Of a DNA stretch of 64,000 nt, positions 1 to 10,000 are shown piece by piece. The position numbers were made by a program, and so were the translations under genes. The notes under the pieces were generated by a model. The model made no database searches. It was not told where the DNA came from and worked only from the letters and a program-made list of their open reading frames with translations. Source of the stretch: Rhizobiales bacterium 65-79 (lineage in GTDB: Bacteria > Pseudomonadota > Alphaproteobacteria > Rhizobiales > Rhizobiaceae). Within the stretch, counting starts at the first letter, position 1; the number at the start of each line of letters is the position of its first letter. The stretch spans positions 25,033 to 89,032 of the forward strand of contig MKRJ01000042.1 in NCBI GenBank assembly GCA_001896885.1. The letters are read 5' to 3'.

Positions 1-56
1 ATCGCCGGGCGCTGGGCCTTCATAGCGGGCCGGAGGGCGTGTTCGAGCGTCGTCAT
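1..56 (-). CDS. 5' end of an unidentified gene divergent from a LysR regulator
   Basis: Only the first 18 codons are in the window, beginning MTTLEHALRP and continuing off the left edge. A good Shine-Dalgarno (GAAGGAGAG on the minus strand) precedes the ATG, which supports a real start. It is transcribed away from the LysR gene at 220, and LysR regulators often control the divergent neighbour, so this may be its target. Nothing in 18 residues identifies the product. Confidence 0.5.
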   Translation of the reverse strand, partial: MTTLEHALRPAMKAQRPA

Positions 57-219
57 TTCATCTCTCCTTCATTCGCGCGGCGCGCCGAGGCCGCGGACGG
101 ACGCCGGGAGGATGCGTCGGTCTGCGATCGTTCGCGCCTTTCGGTGGACCATCGGACTATGCCACCGGCCTATTGATTAGTCGAACGAATGTTTTTAATC
201 TTTCGCATCAACTATTCTG

Positions 220-1188
220 ATGAGAGAAGCCATGGCCGCGCCGCTCGATCTCGATCAACTCCAGACCTTCATCGCCATCGCCGATACCGGCAGCTTCACC
301 AAGGCGGCAGACGACGTGCACCGCACGCAATCCGCCGTTTCCATGCAGATGCGGCGGCTCGAAGAGCGCGTCGGCAAGATTTTGTTCGAGAAGGAGGGCC
401 GCACCAACCGGCTGACCGACGATGGCGAGCGGCTCCTCGTCTATGCCCGCCGGCTTATCCAGCTCAACCGCGAGACCCTCGCGGCCTTCGACGACGCCCA
501 GCTCGAAGGCCATGTCCGCATCGGCACGCCGGACGACTATGCCGACCGCTTCCTGCCCGAGATCATGGCGCGCTTTGGCCGTTCCAATCCGCTGGTCGAA
601 CTCTCCGTGGTGTGCGAACCGAGCCCGAACCTCGACGCGCTCATTCGGCGCGGCGCGCTCGACATCGCGCTGGTCACGCAGAATGACGAGGTACGGCATT
701 CGGAAGTGGTCCGGCGCGAGCCGCTGCTCTGGGTTTCCTCGGCCAACCATTCGACGCACGAGGCCGAGGTGCTGCCGATGGCGTTCGGCCGGCCCGGCTG
801 CATCTGGCGGCAGGCCGCCTGCGACGTGCTCGACCGCATGGGCCGGGACTACCGCATCCTGTTCACGAGCTGGTCCGCGACCGTCGTCGCCGCGGCCGTC
901 CTGTCGGGGCTGGCCCTCTCGATCCTGCCCGAATGCGCGCTGAGGCCCGGAATGCGGGTGCTCGGCGAGGCGGACGGGTTCGGGCGCCTGCCGGACTGCC
1001 AGATCGGCATCATGCGCGGGCATACCGGCCATACCGCCATCGTCGAGGCGCTCGCCCGCCATATCGCCGAAAGCCTCGACAACATTTCCGTGCCGACGCC
1101 GGACGATGCCGGCAGCTTCGATTTCGCCGCCTTCACCGCGGCGCGCGGCAGGCGCCTGAGGCCGAGCCACGTCCTGCCGGGATGGTGA
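220..1188 (+). CDS. LysR-family transcriptional regulator
   Basis: A 322-residue LysR-type regulator. The N-terminal winged helix-turn-helix is clear at about residues 8-68 (LDQLQTFIAIADTGSFTKAA followed by RTQSAVSMQMRRLEERVG), and the rest matches the usual periplasmic-binding-like effector domain. Length is typical of the family. An alternative ATG five codons in (232) would give MAAPLDLDQL. The gene diverges from the partial gene at 1-56 across a 163-bp region that probably carries both promoters. The inducer and targets cannot be read from the sequence. The C-terminal tail after about residue 295 is longer than usual and rich in Arg. Confidence 0.9.
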   Translation: MREAMAAPLDLDQLQTFIAIADTGSFTKAADDVHRTQSAVSMQMRRLEERVGKILFEKEGRTNRLTDDGERLLVYARRLIQLNRETLAAFDDAQLEGHVRIGTPDDYADRFLPEIMARFGRSNPLVELSVVCEPSPNLDALIRRGALDIALVTQNDEVRHSEVVRREPLLWVSSANHSTHEAEVLPMAFGRPGCIWRQAACDVLDRMGRDYRILFTSWSATVVAAAVLSGLALSILPECALRPGMRVLGEADGFGRLPDCQIGIMRGHTGHTAIVEALARHIAESLDNISVPTPDDAGSFDFAAFTAARGRRLRPSHVLPGW

Positions 1189-1345
1189 GCCGCATTAGCG
1201 AACGATAGACGATCGCCGGTTAGAATATCCGCCGGGCGCGCGAGCCGCAGGGGTTATTTCGCTCGCCCGGATTTGGCCTGTGGGGTAGTCTCCGTCCGAA
1301 ATCCACCCGGTCGCGGTGCCCGGATTCAGGGCGGAAGGGGGTGCG

Positions 1346-2956
1346 ATGAAATCGTTTTTGCGTCTGGTGATCGACAGGCCGCTATGGCTTGCGGTGGTCA
1401 TGGGTCTGGCCCTCGGCCTGCTGCCGGTCGCCGTCTGGCTCGACCTGAGGAACCTTTCCGACGCGGGCCTGACGACCGAAGCGCGCACCCTGAACGGCGT
1501 CTTCAACGAGATTCGCGGCTACTACGCCAACAACATCGTCGCCAGGGTCCAGAATTTCGACGGCAAGAGCGTCGTCGTGCACAATTACACGGATATTCCA
1601 GGCGCCATCCCCATACCCGCCACCCTCTCGCTCGAACTGGGTACGATCATCGGCAAGCACGGCGAGAACATCGGCTATCGCTTCACCTCCGACTACAGTT
1701 TCGCCGAGCGCGCGCCCCACAAGCTCGACGCCTTCGAGAAGAAATCGCTGGCGGACTTCCGCGCGAAACGCGATCCCGACATGATCGCGACCTCGATCTC
1801 GGGATCCCTCTTCGAGCGCCAGATACGCATGGCGGTCCCCGTGGTCATGGGCGCCGCCTGCGTCGCATGTCACAACGCGCGCGCCGACAGCCCTAAGCGT
1901 GACTGGAAGGTCGGCGACGTGCGCGGCATACAGGAGATCACGGTCCATCAGCCGATCGCCAAGAACCTATACTCCTTCAAGTACCTGTTCATGTATTTCG
2001 CCGCGGGCGGCGCCTTCGCGATCGGCTTTTCCGCCCTGCAGTGGCGTCAGGCGAACGATTTCCGCAGGATGAACCGCGAGCTCGAGGAAGCGAACGGATT
2101 CCTGGCCTCCATCTCGATGAAGATCTCCAAATATTTGTCGCCGCAGATCTACAAGAGCATCTTTAGCGGCGAGAAGGACGTCATCATCTCGACGGAACGC
2201 AAGAAGCTGACGATCTTCTTTTCCGATATCAAGGATTTCACCGAGATGTCGGAACGGCTTCAGCCGGAGGAACTGACCAGCCTTCTGAACGAGTATTTTA
2301 CGGAGATGTCCGCCATCGCCCAGACCTATGGCGCCACTGTCGACAAGTTCATCGGCGACGCGATCCTCGCCTTCTTCGGCGACCCCGAGACCAAGGGCGC
2401 GCGCGAGGATGCGCGAACCTGCCTCAACATGGCGATCGCCATGCAGCGCCGCCTCGTCACGCTCAAGGCCGAATGGCGCCGGCGCGGCATACAAAGGCCG
2501 TTCGAGGTGCGGATGGGCATCAATACCGGCTATTGCAATGTCGGCAATTTCGGCAGCCTCGACCGGATGGACTACACCATCGTCGGCGCCGAGGCGAACC
2601 TCGCCGCGCGTCTCCAGTCGATCGCCGAGCCGGGCGGGATCGTCCTGAGCCACGAGACCTATGCCCTCGTCGAGGACAGCGTGAAGGCCCGGCCGCTTCC
2701 GCCGATCACGCTGAAGGGGATCGCGCGGGATGTCGTCCCCTATCAGGTGGAGGGGATCTATGATTCCTTTGAAAGCCCGACCACCATCAATGAGGTCGAC
2801 GGCGGCCTGACGCTTTTCCTGGACACGACCAAGCTCGACGGGAAATCGGCGGAGCGGGCGCGGGAGGTCCTGGAGAAGGCAATCGCCGCTTTGAAGAACC
2901 GTGCCGACGGCGGGGCCGCCGACCCGACAGCCACGGCAGGCCCACGGCCCACTTGA
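1346..2956 (+). CDS. membrane class III adenylate cyclase with periplasmic heme-motif (DUF3365/Tll0287-like) sensor domain
   Basis: A 536-residue membrane cyclase. A first transmembrane segment (about 13-32) leads to a periplasmic region of about 180 residues with a CVACH motif at residues 172-176, as in DUF3365/Tll0287-like c-type heme or redox sensor domains. A second membrane segment lies at about 213-233. The cytoplasmic part has the class III catalytic fold with both metal-binding aspartates visible: D294 in [11 protein letters not shown] and D338 in [31 protein letters not shown] fits the family's substrate and transition-state region. It likely makes cAMP in response to an envelope redox or gas signal (inference). 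The ATG at 1346 follows GGAAGGGGG; longer in-frame starts have no such site. Its TGA overlaps a possible TTG start of xseA. Confidence 0.88.
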   Translation: MKSFLRLVIDRPLWLAVVMGLALGLLPVAVWLDLRNLSDAGLTTEARTLNGVFNEIRGYYANNIVARVQNFDGKSVVVHNYTDIPGAIPIPATLSLELGTIIGKHGENIGYRFTSDYSFAERAPHKLDAFEKKSLADFRAKRDPDMIATSISGSLFERQIRMAVPVVMGAACVACHNARADSPKRDWKVGDVRGIQEITVHQPIAKNLYSFKYLFMYFAAGGAFAIGFSALQWRQANDFRRMNRELEEANGFLASISMKISKYLSPQIYKSIFSGEKDVIISTERKKLTIFFSDIKDFTEMSERLQPEELTSLLNEYFTEMSAIAQTYGATVDKFIGDAILAFFGDPETKGAREDARTCLNMAIAMQRRLVTLKAEWRRRGIQRPFEVRMGINTGYCNVGNFGSLDRMDYTIVGAEANLAARLQSIAEPGGIVLSHETYALVEDSVKARPLPPITLKGIARDVVPYQVEGIYDSFESPTTINEVDGGLTLFLDTTKLDGKSAERAREVLEKAIAALKNRADGGAADPTATAGPRPT

Positions 2957-2988
2957 CCAACGGGACGATCGGACCCTCAAATCGCCGC

Positions 2989-4542
2989 ATGCCCGATCTC
3001 ATGGATAATGATTCTCGAAGCAATGCGGCGGAATTCACCGTCAGCGAGATTTCGCAGGCGTTGAAGCGCACGGTCGAGGATGCTTTCGGCTATGTGCGCG
3101 TGCGCGGTGAGATCTCCGGCTATCGCGGCCCGCATTCCTCGGGCCACGCTTATTTCGCGCTGAAGGACGATCGTGCGCGGATCGAAGCCTGCATCTGGAA
3201 GGGCACCTTCGCGCGCCTGAAGATCAGGCCCGAGGAAGGCATGGAGGTCATCGCCACCGGCAGGCTGACGACCTATCCCGGCTCCTCGAAATACCAGATC
3301 GTCATCGACAGCATAGAACCGGCCGGCGCCGGCGCGCTGATGGCGCTTCTGGAGGAGCGTAAGCGGCGGCTCGCCGCCGAGGGCCTGTTCGAGGCCTCGC
3401 GCAAGCGTCCCCTGCCCTTCATGCCGCGCGTCATCGGCGTGGTGACCTCTCCGACCGGCGCGGTCATACGCGACATCATCCACCGCATCGACGATCGTTT
3501 CCCGCTGCATGTTCTCGTCTGGCCGGTGCGCGTGCAGGGCGAGACGACCGGAGCGGAGGTCTCGGCCGCCATCGCCGGCTTCAACCGGCTCCCTCCGGAC
3601 GGGCCGACCCCGCGCCCGGACGTGCTGATCGTGGCGCGCGGCGGCGGCAGCCTGGAGGATCTGTGGGGGTTCAACGACGAGGCGGTGGCGCGCGCCGCGG
3701 CGGCATCCGCCATTCCGCTCATATCGGCGGTCGGCCACGAGACCGACTGGACGCTGATCGATTTCGTCGCCGATGTCCGCGCCCCGACGCCGACGGGAGC
3801 GGCCGAACTTGCGGTCCCGGTCAAGGCCGAGCTCGAGGCGCGCATCGCCAATTTCTCGGCCAGGCTTCAGGGCGCGATCGTGCGCTCCTCGGACCGCAAG
3901 CGGCACGCGCTACGGGCCGTCTCGCGTGCGCTGCCGTCAGCCGACCAGCTTATGGCGCTGCCGCGCCGCCGCTTCGACGAGGCGGCGAGCCGGCTGGGCC
4001 GCGCGTTGACCGTGAACACGGAAAGAAAGCGGGCGCGCTATCGCGGCCTGCGGCTCTCGCCCACCCTGCTGACTAGACGCGCGGCCGATGCGAGGCAACG
4101 GTCGAACCGGGCAGGCGCAAGACTGCCGAACGTCTTCCTCGCCCTCGTGGCGATGCGGCGGACGCGCTTCGACCGCGATGCGGGCCGCATCAGGCCCGAT
4201 ACGATCCGCAGACGCAGCCGGATGCTGGCCGAGTCCGTGTCGGCGCTCGGCCGCCGCGCCGATCAGGCGGCGGAGCTTGCGCTGGAACGCCGCCGCTCGC
4301 GTCTGACGCAGGCCTGGCGGCTGGCCGACACGCTTTCCTACCATTCGGTGCTGGCGCGCGGCTTCGCCGTCGTGAAGGACGCGGAGAACCGGATCGTGCG
4401 TCAGGCGGCCGCGGTTTCCCCGGGCGACGTGCTCGACATCGAATTCGCCGACGGGAAGATCGCGGCCGTGGCCGGCGGCGCGCCCGCGAAGCCCCGAACG
4501 CCACGGCCGAAACCCGGAAGCGGCCAGGGGTCCCTTTTCTAG
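2989..4542 (+). CDS. xseA: exodeoxyribonuclease VII large subunit
   Basis: The large subunit of exonuclease VII, which degrades single-stranded DNA together with XseB in the cytoplasm. The N-terminal OB-fold is typical ([19 protein letters not shown], then [20 protein letters not shown]). The catalytic domain carries [18 protein letters not shown] and [17 protein letters not shown], and a long basic helical C-terminal region follows. About 517 residues, near normal length. Starts at 2953 (TTG, overlapping the cyclase stop), 2989 and 3001 are all possible; homology begins at about [10 protein letters not shown], so 2989 or 3001 is likely. xseB is not adjacent. Confidence 0.95.
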   Translation: MPDLMDNDSRSNAAEFTVSEISQALKRTVEDAFGYVRVRGEISGYRGPHSSGHAYFALKDDRARIEACIWKGTFARLKIRPEEGMEVIATGRLTTYPGSSKYQIVIDSIEPAGAGALMALLEERKRRLAAEGLFEASRKRPLPFMPRVIGVVTSPTGAVIRDIIHRIDDRFPLHVLVWPVRVQGETTGAEVSAAIAGFNRLPPDGPTPRPDVLIVARGGGSLEDLWGFNDEAVARAAAASAIPLISAVGHETDWTLIDFVADVRAPTPTGAAELAVPVKAELEARIANFSARLQGAIVRSSDRKRHALRAVSRALPSADQLMALPRRRFDEAASRLGRALTVNTERKRARYRGLRLSPTLLTRRAADARQRSNRAGARLPNVFLALVAMRRTRFDRDAGRIRPDTIRRRSRMLAESVSALGRRADQAAELALERRRSRLTQAWRLADTLSYHSVLARGFAVVKDAENRIVRQAAAVSPGDVLDIEFADGKIAAVAGGAPAKPRTPRPKPGSGQGSLF

Positions 4543-4663
4543 AGCCTATGGGAGGTTCCGGGTCGGCGGCGGGCGACCAAACAAAATCCTTTTTTGCCCC
4601 AACCCTCGCGGCGAAATCGCGCTATATTGATGTTCGCCCTGTTCGACATCGAAGGGTTCGGTC

Positions 4664-5056
4664 ATGAAACAGTCGATTGCAGTTTCCCTTGCCGCCTGTG
4701 CGGCGCTGGTCGGGACGACAAGCTGCGGATTTTCGGCCGAGGTGAAATCCGTGCAGGATATCGGCAAGGCCATCGACGCCTGCTGGCACCCGCCGGCGGG
4801 CGGTAAGAATTCGACGGTGACGCTGCGCCTGGGCTTCAAACGCGACGGATCGCTGCTCGGGCCGCCGCGAGCTTCCTCCGTTCAGGTCAAAGGCGACGAC
4901 AAGGCCCGCAAGGCCTATGTCGATGCCGCGGTGAAAGCGGTGACGGATTGCACGCCGCTCGGATTCTCCCCGGACATCGCCAAGGGAATGGCTGGGCAGA
5001 TCTTCGCCCTGTCCTTCCGCTCGGACGGCTCGACCGCGCTGGCGCCGGCGCGCTGA
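4664..5056 (+). CDS. small exported TolA/TonB C-terminal-like protein
   Basis: A 130-residue protein with a cleavable-looking signal peptide (MKQSIAVSLAACAALVG..., ending near FSAEVKS). The mature part (IDACWHPPAGGK, VTLRLGFKRDGSLLGPP, AVTDCTPLGF) has the layout of TolA/TonB C-terminal-like domains, with two cysteines that could form a disulfide in the periplasm. It stands alone between xseA and a convergent His-rich protein, with its own upstream region of about 120 bp. The exact family and partner are not identified. Confidence 0.75.
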   Translation: MKQSIAVSLAACAALVGTTSCGFSAEVKSVQDIGKAIDACWHPPAGGKNSTVTLRLGFKRDGSLLGPPRASSVQVKGDDKARKAYVDAAVKAVTDCTPLGFSPDIAKGMAGQIFALSFRSDGSTALAPAR

Positions 5057-5065
5057 AGCCGGCAG

Positions 5066-5108
5066 CAAAACCCCGCCGCCTGAACCTCGAAAGGCTCGGG
5101 CGACGGGG
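5066..5108 (-). terminator. hairpin between convergent genes
   Basis: CCCCGCCGCCTGAACCT (5071-5087) can pair with AGGCTCGGGCGACGGGG (5092-5108) at 15 of 17 positions around a CGAA loop. On the minus strand the stem is followed by TTTTGC, so it suits termination of the gene at 5186-5527. It may also stop transcription from the gene ending at 5056. Confidence 0.7.
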
Positions 5109-5185
5109 CAATACCTGAGACGCCGCTTTGTCAGCAGCGGCTCTCAACGGCTGAATGCGCCGAAGGTTCCGGCCTGCCGCCAGCC

Positions 5186-5527
5186 TTACCGCCCCATGTG
5201 ATGACGGTAGTAGTGATGCCGCCAGGGGTGATGGCGCCAATGGTGATGCCGGTGGTGCCAATACCGGTAGTGCGGCCGCCATCCGTAGTAGTAATGGGGT
5301 TGATACCAGCCATAGTACCCATAGGGATGATAGCGGCGATTGGGTACGCATCGCCCCCATGGCGACAGGTGCCACCCGCGGCCGCAGCCGTTACGAACCT
5401 TGATTACCGGCACGCCGTCCGAATGGACGGTAACCATCGGCATGGCGTTGGCCGGCGCCGGCACGGCAAATCCCGCACCAAACGCACCGACAGCGACGAT
5501 AGTCGCCAAAGCATGATTTCGAAGCAT
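5186..5527 (-). CDS. GCG/CRPN-type small exported His/Tyr-rich protein
   Basis: A 113-residue exported protein with a signal peptide ending near APANAMP. A short conserved block (VIKVRNGCGRGWHLSPWGRC, then VPN) precedes a C-terminal half made of repeats rich in His, Tyr, Trp and Arg, such as YYGWRPHYRYWHHRHHHWRH. The prefix resembles the GCG_CRPN prefix-to-repeat proteins of Hyphomicrobiales. Start supported by AAGGAGAG upstream of the ATG. The role is unknown; a His-rich tail suggests metal or surface binding (inference). Confidence 0.8.
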   Translation of the reverse strand: MLRNHALATIVAVGAFGAGFAVPAPANAMPMVTVHSDGVPVIKVRNGCGRGWHLSPWGRCVPNRRYHPYGYYGWYQPHYYYGWRPHYRYWHHRHHHWRHHPWRHHYYRHHMGR

Positions 5528-5802
5528 CGGATCTCTCCTTCTCTTCCCTTCGAGAGCCGAATGAAATCCCCTTGGAACGCGTTCCCGAACAGGCTTTCAA
5601 AGATTGTTGCCCGCGGAACCGATCGTGATCGGCTGTCGGCCTGCGGCCCATATCCCACCGACACGGCCGTCCGCGCCAGTTCCGAAAAGAAGGATGTTTT
5701 CCCGTCGAGGGAGGACATTAATCGCGTTAACGGCAAACGCAGTGAACGCTTAACGCATTTCCTCCATGCTTTCGGACAGGCGGCGGGCGTCGTGAGTGTG
5801 CT

Positions 5803-6018
5803 ATGAAAGACCCTCGCAAAGCGCGCCAGTGGCGGAACGCTCTCATCCTGCAGGCAAGCGTGGCGGCTCTTTTCCTGCCGCTCGTCTTCGGCCTGGCGGT
5901 CATGTTCCTGCTTGTGCGGCACGTTGACCGGCCGATCCGCGCCGTCGATGCCACGACCACGAGTTCGACGCCGTGCCAGGCCTTCAGGTCGGGTAAAGGT
6001 GGAAGGATCGAATGCTGA
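5803..6018 (+). CDS. hypothetical small single-pass membrane protein
   Basis: A possible 71-residue protein with a short basic N-terminus (MKDPRKARQWRNA) and one hydrophobic segment at about 13-38 (LILQASVAALFLPLVFGLAV), giving an inside-N topology. It ends six bases before the tRNA-His on the opposite strand. No clear Shine-Dalgarno and no recognised family. It could be a chance reading frame; the well-formed membrane helix is the main support. Confidence 0.4.
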   Translation: MKDPRKARQWRNALILQASVAALFLPLVFGLAVMFLLVRHVDRPIRAVDATTTSSTPCQAFRSGKGGRIEC

Positions 6019-6023
6019 ACGGA

Positions 6024-6100
6024 TGGTACGGTTGGCTGGGATCGAACCAGCGACCTCCGGATCCACAATCCGGCGCTCTAACCAGCTGAGCTACAACCGC
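6024..6100 (-). tRNA. tRNA-His: tRNA-His (GTG)
   Basis: A 77-nt cloverleaf on the minus strand: acceptor GCGGTTG/CAACCGT, D arm GCTC...GAGC, anticodon stem CCGGA/TCCGG around TTGTGGA (anticodon GTG at 6064-6066), T stem GCTGG/CCAGC and an encoded CCA end. The discriminator is A73 and the first pair is G1:U72, the arrangement known for the alphaproteobacterial lineage that lost the G-1 identity element of tRNA-His. Confidence 0.97.
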
Positions 6101-6212
6101 ATATCCGGCCACGGAGTGTTCCGCTTGCGGCACGAAACCAATGCCCGCGTCAATAAGAGCAAAGCCGAGCTTTTTCAAGACCAATCGGCTGGCCGGCTCC
6201 CTGCCGAAGACA

Positions 6213-6242
6213 AAAGAAAAAGGCCGGGGGAGGACCGGCCTT
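6213..6242 (-). terminator. rho-independent terminator of the phasin gene
   Basis: AAGGCCGG (6220-6227) pairs with CCGGCCTT (6235-6242) around a seven-base loop. On the minus strand it runs into TTTTTCTTTTG. It lies about 75 bases beyond the phasin stop codon. Confidence 0.8.
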
Positions 6243-6317
6243 AAACTGCGGCTTTGGGGGAAGCCGCCCGCTCCGTGCGGCGGGAGGTACCGTGACGGAG
6301 GGACGCTTGAAAACGCC

Positions 6318-6770
6318 TTACGCGACCTTCAGTTCCTTGAAGGACCTCTCGAAAACGTCCTTTACCGGCTTCACGACCTCTTCGGCGGCCTTGGCCGACG
6401 CCGACTGCAGGTCCTTCGCCTGGTTCACCGCCAGCTCGACGCGCTTGCGGAGGTACGAGGTCTGAAGCTCGAAAAGCTCCGAAACGGAGGTGACGCCGAC
6501 CAGTGCCTCCAGATGGGCGAAATCGGTCTCGGCATTGGCGCGCAGCGCGGAAATGGTCTTGAGCGACAGGTCGCTGCCCGCCGCCTTGGCGGTCTCGAAG
6601 CTCGACTCGAGCGCCTTCTGGGCGGTCTCGGCGCCAGCCTTCAGCTTGGCGTAGGCTTCCTTCGACTGCTCGACGCCCTTCTCGGTGAAGGCGCGGAACT
6701 GGTCGCTTGCCTTGTTCGCGTCGAAGCTGGGGAATTCGATCGTCTCACTCACTTTCTCGGTCTTGGCCAT
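6318..6770 (-). CDS. phasin family protein
   Basis: A 150-residue helical protein with the phasin_2 layout: FPSFDANKASDQFRAFTEKG, EQSKEAYAKLKAGAETAQKA, then FAHLEALVGVTSVSELFELQ and AVNQAKDLQSASAKAAEEV. Phasins coat polyhydroxyalkanoate granules and control their size. Start chosen at ATG 6770, preceded by AAAGGACC; upstream in-frame ATGs would add a basic stretch with no family likeness. It has a strong terminator behind it, and a pair of 13-bp direct repeats upstream that may bind a regulator such as PhaR. Other PHA genes are absent, but acetoacetyl-CoA synthetase lies 4 kb away. Confidence 0.9.
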   Translation of the reverse strand: MAKTEKVSETIEFPSFDANKASDQFRAFTEKGVEQSKEAYAKLKAGAETAQKALESSFETAKAAGSDLSLKTISALRANAETDFAHLEALVGVTSVSELFELQTSYLRKRVELAVNQAKDLQSASAKAAEEVVKPVKDVFERSFKELKVA

Positions 6771-6864
6771 GGGGCTGGTCCTTTCGGGTTCTTGCTGAAC
6801 GCGCCATCGATGCGGCATGAGGGGCCGGCGCTTGCTCCGGTCAGGCATATAGGGAAGATTTTTG

Positions 6865-6895
6865 TGCATTGCAACATTTTTTTGCATTGCAGCAT
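6865..6895. promoter_or_regulatory. paired TGCATTGC direct repeats upstream of phasin
   Basis: TGCATTGCAACAT (6865-6877) is repeated as TGCATTGCAGCAT (6883-6895), start to start 18 bp, separated by TTTTT. The pair lies 95-125 bp upstream of the phasin ATG on the far side from the histidine kinase start. TGC-rich repeats are known targets of the PHA regulator PhaR, which makes this a candidate operator (inference). Confidence 0.5.
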
Positions 6896-7035
6896 CGTGC
6901 GACCGTTAACCACGCGGCGGAAAAACGATTTTGATGGCTTTGCCCCTTTGTGGACGGGATTGCGCATTCCACTTATTAACGGAATGTTAGCCAAACGGCG
7001 CCGCCCACCAGGGCGCCCTCAACTGAGCTTAGCGT

Positions 7036-10000
7036 ATGGGGTCGAGCCAGTATTCCTTTATGGACATCGTGGTCCTGGACCAGGTCCGGAGCCGCTTTGC
7101 CGACGGCGATGCGCTCGTCATCCTGTCCGCGGATCTCCATGAAGTATTGTGGGCGAACGGATCCGGCGCACGGCTCTTCGGCCACGAAGAGATCGGCGGG
7201 ATCATCGGATCGGCCCCAGGGATGGGCCTGCCTGCCGAGCGGCAGATATTGTCCACGTCGGGTTATCCGGAGATCGGCCGGGACCGGGCAATCGCGGTCC
7301 GCATCACCAACGGCTTCAGCAGCCGTGTCGTCAACCTGCTCGCCTCCGCCATCACCATGCCCAGCGGCGAGACGGCGATCCTTCTCGCCGCGCCTGCCGA
7401 GCATGCCGCTTCAGAAGATGCCGGCCGGAAGGCGGAGCGCGCGATCCAGGGTTTTGGCGACAACGGCCAGTTCGCCGCACTGGTGGACGGCGAGGGCGGG
7501 ATAATCGCCGCCTCCCCCGATTTCGCCGCGCTGGCGATCGGCGAGGAGACACTGCTCGGCCTCGTCAGGGAGGCGCAAGGTCACGAACGCCTGGTGAAGA
7601 AGCGCATACCCGTCGGCGCGCGTCGGATGCCTGCCGGCCTGGCGCGGCTGACCGACGAACAGGCAATGCATCTCCTTGTCGTCGTCGATGACGGAGAGGA
7701 AGAGGTCGAGCCGCCGGCCGAAGAGGCTGCCGAACCAGCCGCGGTCTCGGCGCCTGCCGCGCCGGAAGCCGCCGGTGCGCCGACTGACAGCGTCACTGAA
7801 AAACCGGCCCGGCCCGACGGAGAGCCAGCCGGCGACAGGACGCCCCATGGCCCGGTCGACCGCTGGTATTTCCTCCATGACGATGAAAAGCGGGCTGCGC
7901 CGGATGCCGCCTCCGTCGCGGAACAGGACAACGAGCCGACGGCGAATCCCGCCGGGCCGGCTCCCGCCCGCAAAGCGGAGCTTGGCACGGCGCCCGTTAA
8001 ATTCGTCTGGCGAACGGGCGCCGACGGCCGCTTCACCTCGATCTCGGAAGAGTTCGCGGCGGCGCTCGGCGACGCCTCGGCGGATGTCGTCGGCCGCCCG
8101 TTCCGGGAAATCGCCGAAGCGTTCGGCTTCGATGCGGACGGGGAGATCGCCGGCCTGCTCGAACGGCGCGATACCTGGTCGGGCCGCTCGGTGCTCTGGC
8201 CGGTCGCCGGCACGGCCATGCGCGTTCCGGTCGATCTTGCCGCGCTGCCGGTCTATGGGCGTGATCGCGGCTTCCAGGGTTTCCGCGGCTTCGGCGTGGC
8301 CCGCATGGGCGACGCGGTGGCCGCGCCGGAGGCCGGACCGACAGCCCCGCCGGTCGGGGAACCCGTCGCCGAAAGCGAGCCGCAATCCTCCTCCGAAATC
8401 GTGGATCGGGGCGAGGCGGAACCGGCGGTGGAAGGGCCGGGCACGGACACGCCGGAAAAGCACGATCCCTTTCAGGGCGAGGTGCCGGCCCTCGCGATCG
8501 TGCCCCAGCCCGAACGGCGCTACAGCGACAAGATCATCCGGCTGGCCGAGCACCGGCCGGCTTCACCCTCGGAAGAAGGTCTCTCGCAGACCGAGCGCAA
8601 CGCATTCCGCGAGATCGGCGCCCGCCTCAGGAAGGACAGCGAGAAGCGCGCCGAGCCGCAGCGGCCGCAGGAGGATGCCGAATCCTCCGCGAAGGATACC
8701 GACGCCGACAAGGTGCTCCCCATCGCGCGCGAAACGTTCGGCAAGCGCGATTGGCTGAAACTCTCGGCGACGCGAGAAGCGCTGGCCGACGCCGAAAATC
8801 CCACCGCTCCGGCGCAAGGGAGCGCCGGCTCCTCGGCGGAAACGCCGGCGGCTGCCGAACCTATGTCCGAGGCGGCGGATCTCCGCGCGGAGAATGTCGG
8901 GGAGATGGAGACCGCTCGACCGGACGCCATTGCGGCGACGGGTGCCGGCGAAGAACCGGCCATTTCAGTCCCGGACGCGGAAGCGAACAAGCACGCCGAC
9001 GGCGATGGCGCACAGCCCTCGCCGGAAGATGAACCGGCCGCCGAAGGCGCGCCGGATGTTTCAGCGGACGTCGCCGCTCCCCTCGCCACGGACGAAAAGC
9101 CGGCGGCGCAGCCGGACCTCTATCAGACGATCCTGTCCAGGCTCCCGACACCGGTCCTCATCCATTCCGGCGACGCTCTGCACTACGCCAATGACGAGTT
9201 CCTGCAGTTGACCGGCTATGCCTCGCTGGACGCGATCCGCGCCGCGGGCGGGCTTGGCGAGCTCTTTACCGATCCTTACGACGCCGCGGACGAGAGCGGA
9301 GGCCGCAAGCTCTGCCTGCGCACCGCTTCCGGCGGAACCGTGCCGGTCGAGGCTTTTCTGCAATCGGTGCCGTGGAAGGACGGCAAGGCGCTGATGCTGG
9401 CGCTGCAGGCCGCTCCGCTGCCTCCCGAAAAGGAAGACGAGGCGGAAATCCGTCAGCTTCCCCTGCCGCAAGCCGGAGCCGAGACGGAAACCGATTTCGA
9501 TGCGCGGCTCGAGGAACTTCGCGCCATCATCGACACCGCCACCGACGGCGTCGTCCTCATCTCGCCGGGGGGCACGATCCGCTCGATCAGCCGGCCGGCC
9601 GAGGCGCTTTTCGGCTTCGATAGCAAGGAAGTGGCCGGCAAGCCTTTCGCCGCGCTCTTCGCCATCGAAAGCCAGCGCGCTGCGCAGGACTATCTGCAAG
9701 GGCTTTCGAACCACGGCGTCGCCAGCGTGCTGAACGACGGCCGCGAGGTCATCGGACGCGAGGCGCAGGGCCGTTTCATCCCTCTCTTCATGACCATCGG
9801 TCGTCTGCCGGGCGACAGCGGCTTCTGCGCAGTGCTGCGCGACGTGACGCAATGGAAGCGCGCCGAGGAAGAGCTGACGCAGGCGCGCTCGCAGGCCGAA
9901 CTCGCCTCCTCGCAGAAGACCGAATTCCTGGCGCGGGTCAGCCATGAGATCCGCACGCCCCTCAACGCCATCATCGGCTTCTCCGAACTGATGATCGACG

